Assembly (NCBI GenBank): GCA_002238605.1
Contig: MPMR01000012.1
Coordinates: forward strand, 1-64,000
Source of the DNA: BD2-11 clade cluster bacterium bin43
GTDB lineage: Bacteria > Gemmatimonadota > Gemmatimonadetes > Longimicrobiales > Gaopeijiaceae
Length of the DNA: 64,000 nucleotides
Direction of reading: 5' to 3'
The notes under the pieces are model-generated. The model ran no database searches, was not told the origin of the DNA, and saw only the letters and a list, made by a program, of their open reading frames with translations. Numbering within the stretch: position 1 is the stretch's first letter; each line of letters opens with the position of its first letter. A program made the translations under genes and the position numbers. This document shows positions 1 through 9,400 of the stretch, piece after piece.

Positions 1-110
1 GAGACCTCGCGGCTGAGGTTCGCGAATCGGCGGGAGTCAAACAGCGGGAAGTCGGCCTGACAATCCTGTAACTCTAACGACCACAGAAAGATACAAACAT
101 GATGCCGCAT
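1..110 (-). other. possible 5' end of a gene running off the left edge
   Basis: Reading leftwards from an ATG at 108-110, one frame stays open for about 36 codons to the window edge. A stop codon lies immediately upstream of that ATG. The codons nearest the edge have almost only G or C in third position, as real genes here do, while the first dozen are AT-richer. A competing plus-strand frame is open from base 1 to a TGA at 58-60. I do not recognise the peptide, and the fragment is too short to decide. Confidence 0.2.
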
Positions 111-122
111 GACGTAACGTCA
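110..122. repeat. perfect inverted repeat TGACGT-A-ACGTCA
   Basis: Two 6-base arms are separated by a single A in the 167-base stretch left of the LRR gene stop. It touches the ATG of the possible leftward gene, so it could be an operator or the remnant of a hairpin. There is no T-run, so an intrinsic terminator is unlikely. The rest of 1-167 shows nothing else recognisable. Confidence 0.4.
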
Positions 123-167
123 GGGTTTGGATGATCGGGTGCGGAGCGCGTGATCCCGCTCCTCCCG

Positions 168-3100
168 TCACCTCCGCAGCCGCACCGCCTCCCTGAGCCC
201 GCGCGTCATGCTCACCTCCAGGCCGGCCCCGTCCCCGAGCCCGTCCGGCAGCGCCCCCTCCCAGTCCCGCAGGATCGCGCGCAGGCGTCCCGTCCCGGGT
301 TCGGTGACCACGGTGATGCGGCGCTCGTCGGCCTGGTCCACGTATGCCTGGCCCTCCGGCCCAGTCAGGGTGATGCGTTCGAGCGCATCCTCCCAGCCGG
401 CGTCAATGGGCACCGTGAAGAAGAAGTGCCTGCCGCCGTGCCCGTCGTCGCGGGGCGTGAAGTCCAGCGAGAAGAGCGCCCCGCCGTCGGAGGTGGACCC
501 GCGAATGCGGTAGGGACCCCACGTCCCGGGCAGTCTTGCCGCCGCGCGCATCGAGAACACCGGCTCGATCCACAGCTCGCCATCCACCATGCCGCCCCGG
601 AGCACGAGCATGTCGGAGCCCGGGTTCGCTGCGGCCAGCTGTGCGCTCGCGGTGTCCGCAGCCAGCTGCGCGCGATGGTCGATCACCTTCTCGAAATAGT
701 AGTCGCTGAGCCAGGGCAACGTCCGGCAGTAGGTCATGATGTCCTTGCCGCGGTCGGGAGGCACGGTGGATCCATTGCGGAAGTCGTATCCCCACACGCC
801 GATGCTCCCATCCTCGTAGGGGTACCTGGGATCGACGCCCTTGGGATCGCCGCACGGGGCGTGCCTGAGCGAGAGGTTGTGCCCTATTTCGTGCGCCAGC
901 GTGGTCGATCTCGCCACGCCGACGCTCACCCAGCCGGGCAACTGCCCGCGACCGGCGACGGACCCCAGGTCGGCGGCGACCCCGTAGTAGTAGCCCGTGC
1001 CGCCTTCCGACGCCCGCAGCGCCTCGAGTTCTCCAAAGAGGGACACCTGCCCGGCCGAGGTGGTGAGGTCCAGCGAGGTGTGATAGGCCTGGTGCGGGCG
1101 GACGCTGAACTCGGCAAACGGAAATGCGTGCCTGAGCAGTCCTGCCTCGGGACTGTCGGCGGAGACGCCGCGGACCCACGCCAGAACGGATGTGTCGGGT
1201 TCCGCAGCCGCGATGACCGGAACCAGCGTGAGCTCCATCCGGGGCACTTCCACCACGTTCAGGGAGTCGGATCCCTCGGCCGGGAATCGGACTTCGCTCC
1301 CGGGAGCGAGGGGCAGGCTGCCCGCGGGGTCGACCTCCACGACCATCTCGACGCCCGGGATGACGATCTCAGCGGGGATCACGGCGTTGTAGGACAGCTT
1401 GAGATCGCCCTCGTCCGCCTCGGCGGGGATCTGGTTGGCATCGCGGCTCATGACCGCGCGGTGGACCTCGTCCCCGTCCCGCCCGGTGAAGACCGCCACG
1501 ACCTCGGGCTCGAAGAACCCGCGCGGTTCCTCGGCTGTAACGAACGCCCTCAAAAGCGCGTCGCGGTTGGCCACCAGCCGCACTTGTCCGGACGGGGCCT
1601 GGACCGACTGGGTGAGGTAGACCATGGGCAGGGATACCGTGACCTGGTCCGGATTGTCGCAGACGGCGCCGGCCGTCTCGTCGATCGCGCCGTACCACGC
1701 CTGGAAGTCCGGCGCCGGGGACGCGCACAGGCCGGTGTCGTCGTGGAGCAGCACGCGTACCCGTTCCAGCTGCCGGAGCTCGAACGGCAGCGCGCCCTCC
1801 AGCCCCGGATTCCGGTCCAGGCGCAACTCGGCCAGTTCGTGCAAGCCGGCGATGGCGCTCGGCAACCCGCCGGACAGGTCGTTCCCGGCCAGGTCCATCA
1901 GCCGCAATTTGGTGAGGTTGGCGATCTCCGGAGGGAGCGGACCCGACAGGCCGTTGGCGGACAGGACCACTTCCACGACACGTCCGTCCCCGGTGGTCAC
2001 GCCATGCCAGCCTCCCAGGGGAGCGTCGGTGCCCCACGCCGCCCCGTTCGTCCATGACGGGCCGCCGGTCGCATCGTGCAAGTTGTTGAGGGCCAGTCGT
2101 TCGACTTGCCCGACATCGCAATCCGTCCTGCTGCCGTCCGGGATCTTCCGCAGCCACTCCTGGAACCCGTCGTCGATCTGAGCGCACAGGCCGGTTGCCT
2201 CGTACGACAATACCTGAAGGAACTCGAGGTCGACCAGGCTGCGCGGCAGCAGGCCGGCCAGATCCCGGTTCCCCTCGAGCTCGAGTCGAGCCAGGGCCCG
2301 GGGTCTGCCCAGATTGCGGGGCAGCTCGCCGCTCAGCTCGTTGTCCGCGGCGCGCAGGTCCTCAAGCCCCGCGAGATCGGCGAGTTCCTCGATCAAGGGA
2401 CCCGAAAGCCCGTTGTCGTGGATCCAGAGCGTCTCCAGTTCCGACAGGTTGCCCAGCGAAACGGGAATCCCGCCGGTGAGTTGGTTCTGGTAGAGATACA
2501 GCCCTTCCAGGGTGGTCAGGTTTCCCAGCTCGGGCGGAATCGTTCCCGTGAGGTTGTTCCGCGAAACCGACAGAATCCGAATCGCGCTCAGCTTCGCCAG
2601 TTCGGGCGGAATCGTGCCCGTCAACTCGTTACGGCTGAGGCTCATGTAGGTGAGATTCGCCAGGTTGCCCAGTTCCGGCGGCACCGGACCCGTCAACTGG
2701 TTCAACGCCAGGAGCAGCCTCCGCAGGGAGGCAATGTTCGCAAGTTGGGGGGGGATGGGGCCGGTCAGCTCGTTGCGGTGAAGCAGCAGGGAGTCGAGGC
2801 GCGGCAGGGATCCGAGTTCGGAAGGGATCGTCCCGCTCAGGCTGTTGTTGCCCAGATCGAGCATGGTCAACTGGTTCAGCCCGCCCAGTTCCGGCGGTAT
2901 CGAACCCGTCAGCTGGTTGCCCCCCAGAACCAGACGTCTCAGTTGGGGCAGATCCCCGAGTTCCGGCGGGATCGGACCCGTCAACTCGTTGTCGTCGAAA
3001 TCCAGTTGTCTCAGTTGAGTCAGATTCCCGAGTTCGGGCGGGAGCGTACCGGACAGGTTGTTGTCCGGGAGCGACAGCGCGGTGACCAGGCCGGCGGAGT

Positions 3101-3374
3101 TGGTCGACACCCCCTGCCAGTCCCGGATGCTACCGGTGGTTGTCCAGTTCCTCCGCCCATGCCATTGCGTCCCGTCCGTCGCGTTGTACAGGGCCATCAG
3201 CGCGGCCCGCTCGGCCGCATGCGGCTCCTGGGGGGGAGGCGGCGGGGGAGGAGTGGGCGGGGCGGTGGTCGCGGGATCGTCCGAGCAGACGGTCAGGAGG
3301 ATCGCGCAGAAGCCCACTGCCCAGACGCGTGATCTCCGACGTGCCATTGCGGCCCTCGTGATGATGGGGTCCAT
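168..3374 (-). CDS. LRR lipoprotein with C-terminal metzincin-like zinc protease domain
   Basis: This is a predicted exported protein of 1068 aa. A basic N-terminus and a short hydrophobic segment end at Cys30 (LLTVC, a poor lipobox), followed by a proline-rich linker at about residues 39-47. An LRR-N-terminal-like module then opens about twelve 24-residue plant-type repeats of the form LTGxIPPELGNL. A second such module (about residues 430-560) repeats the pattern. The C-terminal part has HExxHxxxxxH with His828, Glu829, His832 and His838, followed by an IMTYC met-turn-like segment, so a zinc peptidase of the metzincin type is inferred. The usual Gly inside the motif is Ser. The start was chosen because the frame upstream of 3374 has no signal-like sequence; ATG at 3347 is an alternative. 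Substrate and partner are unknown. Confidence 0.8.
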   Translation of the reverse strand: MDPIITRAAMARRRSRVWAVGFCAILLTVCSDDPATTAPPTPPPPPPPQEPHAAERAALMALYNATDGTQWHGRRNWTTTGSIRDWQGVSTNSAGLVTALSLPDNNLSGTLPPELGNLTQLRQLDFDDNELTGPIPPELGDLPQLRRLVLGGNQLTGSIPPELGGLNQLTMLDLGNNSLSGTIPSELGSLPRLDSLLLHRNELTGPIPPQLANIASLRRLLLALNQLTGPVPPELGNLANLTYMSLSRNELTGTIPPELAKLSAIRILSVSRNNLTGTIPPELGNLTTLEGLYLYQNQLTGGIPVSLGNLSELETLWIHDNGLSGPLIEELADLAGLEDLRAADNELSGELPRNLGRPRALARLELEGNRDLAGLLPRSLVDLEFLQVLSYEATGLCAQIDDGFQEWLRKIPDGSRTDCDVGQVERLALNNLHDATGGPSWTNGAAWGTDAPLGGWHGVTTGDGRVVEVVLSANGLSGPLPPEIANLTKLRLMDLAGNDLSGGLPSAIAGLHELAELRLDRNPGLEGALPFELRQLERVRVLLHDDTGLCASPAPDFQAWYGAIDETAGAVCDNPDQVTVSLPMVYLTQSVQAPSGQVRLVANRDALLRAFVTAEEPRGFFEPEVVAVFTGRDGDEVHRAVMSRDANQIPAEADEGDLKLSYNAVIPAEIVIPGVEMVVEVDPAGSLPLAPGSEVRFPAEGSDSLNVVEVPRMELTLVPVIAAAEPDTSVLAWVRGVSADSPEAGLLRHAFPFAEFSVRPHQAYHTSLDLTTSAGQVSLFGELEALRASEGGTGYYYGVAADLGSVAGRGQLPGWVSVGVARSTTLAHEIGHNLSLRHAPCGDPKGVDPRYPYEDGSIGVWGYDFRNGSTVPPDRGKDIMTYCRTLPWLSDYYFEKVIDHRAQLAADTASAQLAAANPGSDMLVLRGGMVDGELWIEPVFSMRAAARLPGTWGPYRIRGSTSDGGALFSLDFTPRDDGHGGRHFFFTVPIDAGWEDALERITLTGPEGQAYVDQADERRITVVTEPGTGRLRAILRDWEGALPDGLGDGAGLEVSMTRGLREAVRLRR

Positions 3375-3546
3375 GTCTCGAATGATGAAGCGGTTTCGCC
3401 GGTTCCTGCTACACCGCTTGCGATCTTCGGGGTCGCGGCAAGTTCCGGGCGCCTCGCCGGCCCGGCCCCTTTCCAGCCCGGCGCCTTCTTGCCAGCCCGG
3501 ACGCCTCGCCACTCCCGGTGCTCGCGCGGATTCATCCATCGTCTGC

Positions 3547-3554
3547 TAGCTTTG
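3547..3554 (+). promoter_or_regulatory. candidate -10 element TAGCTTTG before murQ
   Basis: TAGCTTTG lies 52 bases before the murQ ATG in the 231-base divergent spacer between the LRR gene and murQ. It fits TAnnTTTG, the -7 consensus known from Bacteroidetes, and resembles elements before tRNA-Tyr, rpsL and rpmJ in this window. No good -35 match is visible. The rest of the spacer holds nothing clear. Confidence 0.35.
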
Positions 3555-3605
3555 CCTGGATGAGGAGGGGAGGAGTCCCGTCTGCCCGGAGTCCGGACAC
3601 GCAAC

Positions 3606-4505
3606 ATGCTGGACGATCGTCTGACCGAACAGCGCAATCCGCGCTCGCGCCGCGTCGACCGGCTGTCGCCCGCGGAGATCGTTGCGCTCATCAATGACGA
3701 GGACCGCACCGTGGCAGCGGCCGTCGGAGAGGAGGCTGCCGCCATCGCCCGGGCCATGGAGCTGGCGCGCGATGCGTTCGGCCGGGGCGGCCGGCTGATC
3801 TACGTGGGCGCGGGAACGTCCGGACGCCTGGGCGTGCTCGACGCGGCCGAGATGCCCCCGACCTACCGGACGGACCCGTCGATGGTGGTCGGCGTGATCG
3901 CGGGGGGCCACGGCGCGCTGGTGCGGGCGCGCGAGGGGGCGGAGGACGACCCGCGCGACGGCGCCCGCGAGATGGACCACCTCACCGTGGGCGGCGACGA
4001 TTTCGTCCTCGGCATCGCCACCTCCGGCACCACGCCCTTCGTGCACGGCGCGTTGCGGCGCGCGCGCGAGCGGGGCGCCCGCACCGGCTTCCTGCTGTGC
4101 ACGCCTCCTTCCGCTGAGCTGCTCGCCACCCACGACGTGGTCATCGCCCCCCTGGTCGGTCCCGAGGTGATCACGGGCTCGACGCGCATGAAGGCGGGCA
4201 CCGCCACCAAGCTGGTCCTGAACACCATCACGACCGGCGCCATGGTCCTCATGGGCAAGGTCTACGGAAACCTCATGGTGGATCTGCAGGTGACCTGCCG
4301 GAAGCTCCAGGACCGCGGGGAGCGCATCCTGATGACCACCGTGGGGCTGGAGCGGGACCCGGCCCGGGCCCTGCTGGAGGAGGCCGGCGGCCACGTCAAG
4401 ACGGCCATCGTGATGGCTCGCCGCGGGCTCGCCGCGGACGAGGCGCGCGCGCTCCTGAAGGAGAGCGGCGGGCGGGTGACGGATGTCCCCGGTGCCGCCC
4501 GATGA
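3606..4505 (+). CDS. murQ: N-acetylmuramic acid 6-phosphate etherase MurQ
   Basis: MurQ cleaves the lactyl ether of MurNAc-6-phosphate to GlcNAc-6-phosphate and D-lactate in the cytoplasm, a step of cell-wall recycling. The 299-aa length is normal for the family. A sugar isomerase (SIS) fold is visible: the phosphate loop GAGTSGR near residue 67, the AAEMPPTY segment with the presumed catalytic Glu82, SGTTPF, and the conserved GSTRMKAGTATK stretch near residue 198. The C-terminal helical tail is complete. It sits directly before anmK, which supplies its substrate class, so the two act in one pathway and are probably one operon. The start at 3606 has a weak ribosome-binding site but matches the family N-terminus. 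Confidence 0.97.
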   Translation: MLDDRLTEQRNPRSRRVDRLSPAEIVALINDEDRTVAAAVGEEAAAIARAMELARDAFGRGGRLIYVGAGTSGRLGVLDAAEMPPTYRTDPSMVVGVIAGGHGALVRAREGAEDDPRDGAREMDHLTVGGDDFVLGIATSGTTPFVHGALRRARERGARTGFLLCTPPSAELLATHDVVIAPLVGPEVITGSTRMKAGTATKLVLNTITTGAMVLMGKVYGNLMVDLQVTCRKLQDRGERILMTTVGLERDPARALLEEAGGHVKTAIVMARRGLAADEARALLKESGGRVTDVPGAAR

Positions 4506-4614
4506 CCGCTGCCGCCTCGCGATGCAGACGCAGCCGGATGACCGCCACCGGATCGCGATACAGGTGCCGCCGGTCGTCCCGCAGGCCCACCGCGGGCGCG
4601 TGACCGCCCCGGTC

Positions 4615-5763
4615 ATGAAGGTCCTGGGGATGATGTCCGGCACCTCGCTCGACGGTGTCGACGCCGCCCTGCTCGAGGTGGACGGCACGACCTCTGCGAC
4701 CTTCTCGTGGCGGTTGCTGGGATTTCACAGCGAGCGCTACCGACCGGAGGAGCGGGACTGGATCCGTCGCGCGATCGAGAGCGGCGGACCGGCCGAACTG
4801 GCCCGCCTGCACGCGGTCCTCGGGGAACGTCTTGCGCATTGCGCGCTTGACGCGTGCGCACGCGCCGGCGTGGACCCGCGGACAGTTGCGGCGATCGGCT
4901 CGCACGGCCAGACGGTGTGGCACGACCCACCTTCGGGGGAGGGTCGCGGCGCCACCCTCCAGCTGGGCGATCCCGCGACCATCGCGGAGATCACCGGCAT
5001 CCCGGTGGTGAGCGACTTCCGCACGCGCGACGTGGCGGCCGGGGGGCACGGCGCGCCTCTGGTGCCCTGGCCGGACCGGCTGCTCTTCTCCGCGCCCGAC
5101 CGGCCGCGCGCCCTCCAGAACCTGGGAGGGATGGCCAACGTCACCTGGCTGCCCGCGGCTTCTGAAGGCGAACCGGTCCTCGCTTTCGACACGGGTCCGG
5201 GGGTCGCGCTCATCGACACCGCCGCGGAACTCGCCACGGGCGGCCGCCGGACCTTCGACGCCGACGGTGAGCTCGCCGCGGCTGGCGAGGTGGATGCCGA
5301 GCTGCTGGATCGCTTGATGGAGCACCCGTTCCTGCGCCGCCAGCCGCCCAAATCCACCGGCCGCGAGGTCTTCGGCACCGCGTTCGTCCGCAGGTTCGTG
5401 GAACGCCGGGAGCCGCGAACACGGCGAGACTGGACGGACGTGGTCGCGACGCTTACGGCCTTTACCGCCGCCTCCGTCGCCGATGCCTATCGCCGCTGGG
5501 TGCTCCCCCGTGGCGTGAGCGAGGTGCTGCTGGCGGGCGGCGGCGCGCTGAACCCGGTGCTGGCGGGGATGATCGCCGACCGGCTCGCGCCCGTCCCGGT
5601 GCGTGATCTGACCGAACTGGGTCTCGATCCGGAAGCGCGCGAAGCCGCCTGCTTCGCGGTGCTGGCGTGGGCCCATCTGCAGGGCCTGCCGGCCAACGCG
5701 CCGGAGGCGACGGGGGCTTCGGGCCCCCGGGTGCTGGGCTCCCTTACGCCCGGTGGAGCGTGA
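4615..5763 (+). CDS. anmK: 1,6-anhydro-N-acetylmuramic acid kinase AnmK
   Basis: AnmK hydrolyses and phosphorylates anhMurNAc with ATP to MurNAc-6-phosphate, the substrate of MurQ encoded just upstream. The protein is 382 aa. It begins MKVLGMMSGTSLDGVD, the ASKHA-type ATP-binding start that defines the family. Further matches are GSHGQTVWHDP, the LGDP segment, NLGGMANVT, DTGPG and the C-terminal AGGGALNP. The ATG at 4615 places the ATP motif at the usual distance from the N-terminus. The frame continues upstream into murQ, and a GTG at 4600 would add five residues. It is followed by a palindrome at 5779-5794 facing a convergent gene. Confidence 0.97.
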   Translation: MKVLGMMSGTSLDGVDAALLEVDGTTSATFSWRLLGFHSERYRPEERDWIRRAIESGGPAELARLHAVLGERLAHCALDACARAGVDPRTVAAIGSHGQTVWHDPPSGEGRGATLQLGDPATIAEITGIPVVSDFRTRDVAAGGHGAPLVPWPDRLLFSAPDRPRALQNLGGMANVTWLPAASEGEPVLAFDTGPGVALIDTAAELATGGRRTFDADGELAAAGEVDAELLDRLMEHPFLRRQPPKSTGREVFGTAFVRRFVERREPRTRRDWTDVVATLTAFTAASVADAYRRWVLPRGVSEVLLAGGGALNPVLAGMIADRLAPVPVRDLTELGLDPEAREAACFAVLAWAHLQGLPANAPEATGASGPRVLGSLTPGGA

Positions 5764-5778
5764 AGACCCGAAGGGCGT

Positions 5779-5794
5779 GCAGCCCGCGGGCTGC
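5779..5794. terminator. 16-base perfect palindrome between convergent genes
   Basis: GCAGCC-CGCG-GGCTGC can form a 6-bp GC stem with a 4-base loop. It fills the 39-base gap between anmK (plus) and the unknown minus-strand gene, so it could serve both as a 3'-end hairpin. No T-run follows on either side, so intrinsic termination is not proven. Confidence 0.45.
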
Positions 5795-5802
5795 TGACCG
5801 GC

Positions 5803-6435
5803 TCAGCGCGTCCCCCGCCGGTAGAGCAGCACGAACGCCGCCGCGAACGCCGCGTGTTCGAGCAGTCCCGGGTCACGGCGGCCCTCCGGCGCCAGCGCGG
5901 ACAACGTTCGGACCATCGCGGGCGCGATGGGGTGGATGACGCGCGGGAGCCCGCCCCGGGGCGTCGCGGCGTACCGAGCGGCGCCGCACAGCCCTGCCTG
6001 CAGCAGGCGGCCGCCGGGGAGGTGGCGGCTGAGGACGGCGAGCGCCAGTCCCTCGGCCGCGCCCTGCACGAGCTCGAGGCCAAGCCCGGGATCGTCCCCG
6101 GACGACGCATCGTCCGCGACCAGTGAACCGATCGCGCGCGCCGCGAGCGCGGCCCCGGCCCCCGCGAGCGCCGCCCGCGGCAGGTCGCCGCGCGCCGAGG
6201 CGCGACGGGCTCGTCTCCCCACCGCCCGCCGGGCCAGCCCGCCGGCTTCGCCGAGCAGGTTCCCCCAGAGGAGGGAGGAGGCGGGCTTGCGCGCGGCAGA
6301 GGGCGTGCTCCCATTTCCAGACGCGACGAGCCGCCGTCCCCGGCCGGATCCTTTGCCGTTTCCGGCCCCCGAACCCATGCGCGCGGTCTCCCAGGCGTAG
6401 CCCAGCCGGTACCAGATGCCTGCCTTGGCTTCCAT
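5803..6435 (-). CDS. unknown protein with hydrophobic alanine-rich segments
   Basis: This 210-aa frame starts MEAKAGIWYRLGYAWE and is rich in Ala, Gly and Arg. Two moderately hydrophobic segments near residues 90-105 and the extreme C-terminus might associate with a membrane. I recognise no family. Support comes from strong GC preference at third positions and from its fit between flanking genes. Much of the longer frame upstream of 6435 lies antisense to a real gene and is not included. Its ATG is only six bases from the divergent ATG at 6442, which is unusual; ATG at 6378 is an alternative start. Confidence 0.55.
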   Translation of the reverse strand: MEAKAGIWYRLGYAWETARMGSGAGNGKGSGRGRRLVASGNGSTPSAARKPASSLLWGNLLGEAGGLARRAVGRRARRASARGDLPRAALAGAGAALAARAIGSLVADDASSGDDPGLGLELVQGAAEGLALAVLSRHLPGGRLLQAGLCGAARYAATPRGGLPRVIHPIAPAMVRTLSALAPEGRRDPGLLEHAAFAAAFVLLYRRGTR

Positions 6436-6441
6436 GATGCG

Positions 6442-9400
6442 ATGATAACCCGTTTTTGCCGTTTCCCGGACAAGAGTGGCGCCCGCGCCCGCGCGCTGAC
6501 AAGGGTGCTCCTGCCGCTGCTGTTCCTGGCGGGAGCGCTCCCGGCACCTGCGCCGGCCGCCGCCCAGGTGCCCCCCGACGAGAACTGGCGCACCTTCGAC
6601 ACCGAACACTTCCGGATCACCTATCCCGAGGCCCTCCATCCGCTGGCGACCCGGCTGGCCGACCGCGCGGAGCGGGCCTGGACGCAGCTCGCCTCGGGGT
6701 TCACCGCGCCACCGCCGGGCGCCATCGACATCGTGCTCACCGACCACGCCGACTACTCCAACGGCTTCGCCAACGTGGTCCCCGGCAACCGCATCACCCT
6801 CTTTGCGCGCCCGCCCGCGGACGGAGGCTCGCTCAACTACTTCGACGAGTGGATGGAGCTGGTGGTCACGCACGAGCTGGTCCACATCTTCCACCTCGAT
6901 CCCGCGGGCGGGCTGGGCGGGGTGCTGCGTGCCGTGCTGGGCCGCTACCCCGCCACGTGGCCCTTCTTCCCCGGGCGCGCGACGCCCACCTGGCTGACCG
7001 AGGGGATCGCCACCTACTACGAGTCGACGCTGACGGACGCGGGCCGCGTCCACGGCACCTGGCAGGACATGGTGCTCCGCACCGGCGTCCTGGAGAACGA
7101 CCTCGAACCGCTGTCCGTCGTCTCGGGCAGGAGCCCGGTGTGGCCGGCGGGTCTCCGTCCCTACGTCTACGGCTCCGAGTTCTTCCATTTCCTGATGGAA
7201 CGCACGGACACCCTGGGGATGGAGCAGCTCGTGCAGCAGGTGGCGGGACAGCTGGTGCCGTACCGGATCGACGCCGCCGCGCGCTCGGCGTTCGGCATCT
7301 CGTTCTCGCAGGCCTGGGAGGCGTGGCGAGCGTCCCTCTCCGCCGAGTACCGCGCCCTCTCCGATTCCCTCGCCGCCCTGCAGCCGCTCACCACCGGCGA
7401 AGCCCTGACCCGCGGGGCGCGCCAGGCGCTCTACCCGCGGGTCTCGCCGGACGGGGCGCGCCTCGCCTTTGCGCTCGCGGACGGCCGCTCGGACGCTCAT
7501 GTGCGCCTGCGCGACCTCGACGGCGGCGGAGAGCGCCGGTTCACCCGCACCAACGGCCTGTCCACTTTTTCGTGGACGCCCGACGGCGGGGTGATCTTCG
7601 CCCAGTTCGAGCTGGCGGACCGCTACCGGATCTACTCCGACCTCTACCACGCCGATGCGGGCGGCCGCGTGACCCGCGTCACCCGCGGTGGACGCCTGGC
7701 CTCCCCCGACGTGCACCCGGATGGCGACCGGGCGGTTGCTGTACAGGAGGGGGACGGCACCAACCGGCTCGTCCTGGTGGAGCTGGCCACCGGCGAAGTC
7801 AGCCCGCTGGCGGAAGCGGATCCCGCCGTGCACTGGGCCTTTCCGCGCTGGTCGCCCGACGGCGCCCGCATCGCCGTATCGCAGTGGCGGACCGGAGGCC
7901 GCTTCGATGTCGTCATTCTGGATGCCGGCGGCGGGGTGGTCGCGCGGGTGACCGACGACCGCGCCGTCGACGCGAGCCCCGCCTGGTCCCCCGACGGGCG
8001 CACCCTGCTGTGGTCCTCCGACCGAACCGGCATCCCCAACCTGTTCGCGGTCGCCATCGACGGGGACGGACGCCCGGGGGCAGTGCGCCAGGTCACCAAC
8101 CTGCTGACCGGGGCCGCCCACCCGTCCATCGACCCGGCGGGCGAGTGGATCTACTACTCGGCCTACCACCTCGACGGCTGGGACATCGAACGCATACCGT
8201 ACGACCCGGGCGAGTGGTTCGAACCCCTGGCCGGCGACCCGCGCTTCCTCGTGGGCGCCGATCGTTCTCCCGACCGCTTCGAGGCCGCGATCGAAGCCGA
8301 GAGCAGGCCGTACCGGGCGTTCCGCTCGCTTCTCCCGACCTACTGGCAGCCGCTCTACTCCCCGCCGCGAAGGATCCGGGAGCGCGATGTCGTCGGCCGC
8401 GCCTTCGGCTTCTCGACCTCCGGGCGCGACCTGGTGGACCGCCACTCGTTTCGGGCCTGGGGCCGCCTTATTCCCGACAAGCGCCGTGGGGAAGGCCGTC
8501 TCGGATACACGACCGCGGCGCTGGGCAACCCCGTGGTGACCCTCTCGGCGGGCCAGCTCTACGATCCCGCGGGCCTGACCCTGGGGGAGCGCGGGAACGG
8601 GGACCTGGACACGCTCTATGTGGTGGACAGGGAACGGCGCGTGCAGCTGAGCGTGGATCTCCAGCGGGCGCGCTTCCGCAACCGCATCGGCCTCACCCTC
8701 GAGGCCAGCCACAACTGGGTGTCCTCCGAGCTGCTGGACGGGACGCTCGAACCCTCCACCACCTTCCGGCTCAACCGCCCAACCCGGCGCGTCGGGGAGC
8801 TGGCCGCGACCGTGGGCTTCAACACCGCCCGCGCGTACGCCATGTCCATGACCCGCGCAGACGGTGTTTCCGGCGCCCTTCGCGGTCGCGTCGCGCGCGT
8901 GCTCGATCTTCCCGACGACCTCGCCGGCAACCCCTCCGCCGACCACGGCTTCGAGGAGATGACCGGTCGCCTGTCCCTCTACCGGGCGCTCGGAAACGTC
9001 GGCTTCGCCCAGCAGGTGTTCGCCCTGCGCGCGAGCGGCGGCATTGCGCGCGGGCCTGGCGCCGACGGCTTTCATTTCGAGGTTGGAGACGCCGCCGGCA
9101 CGCGTGAGCGCATCACCGGCTTCGGCCTCTTCGGAGGCTCGCCCCTCCTCTTTCCGGTGCGCGGCTACTCCATCGCGTCCCGCCGGGGACGCATCGCCTG
9201 GTCGGCGTCGGCCGAATACCGGGTGCCGCTCTCGCTCATTCGCCGGGGTCTCGGGGCCTGGCCGCTCTACTTCGACCGGGTCGGCGCGAGCCTGTTCGCC
9301 GATGCGGGCAACGCCTGGGGCCCGGAGGGCGAGGCCGAGCCCTCCCGGAGTCCGAAACGGGCTGCCCTCGCTTCCGTCGGACTCGAACTAACCGTGAACG

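Noticed and set aside
150-2057. 635-codon plus-strand frame opposite the LRR gene
   Set aside because: It is antisense to the LRR and protease domains, and its repeats only mirror the LRR periodicity.
6436-9075. Long minus-strand open frame upstream of the unknown gene at 5803-6435
   Set aside because: It lies antisense to the peptidase-barrel gene, which has clear motifs. GC-rich codon bias opens the opposite frame. Only the part after 6435 is kept.
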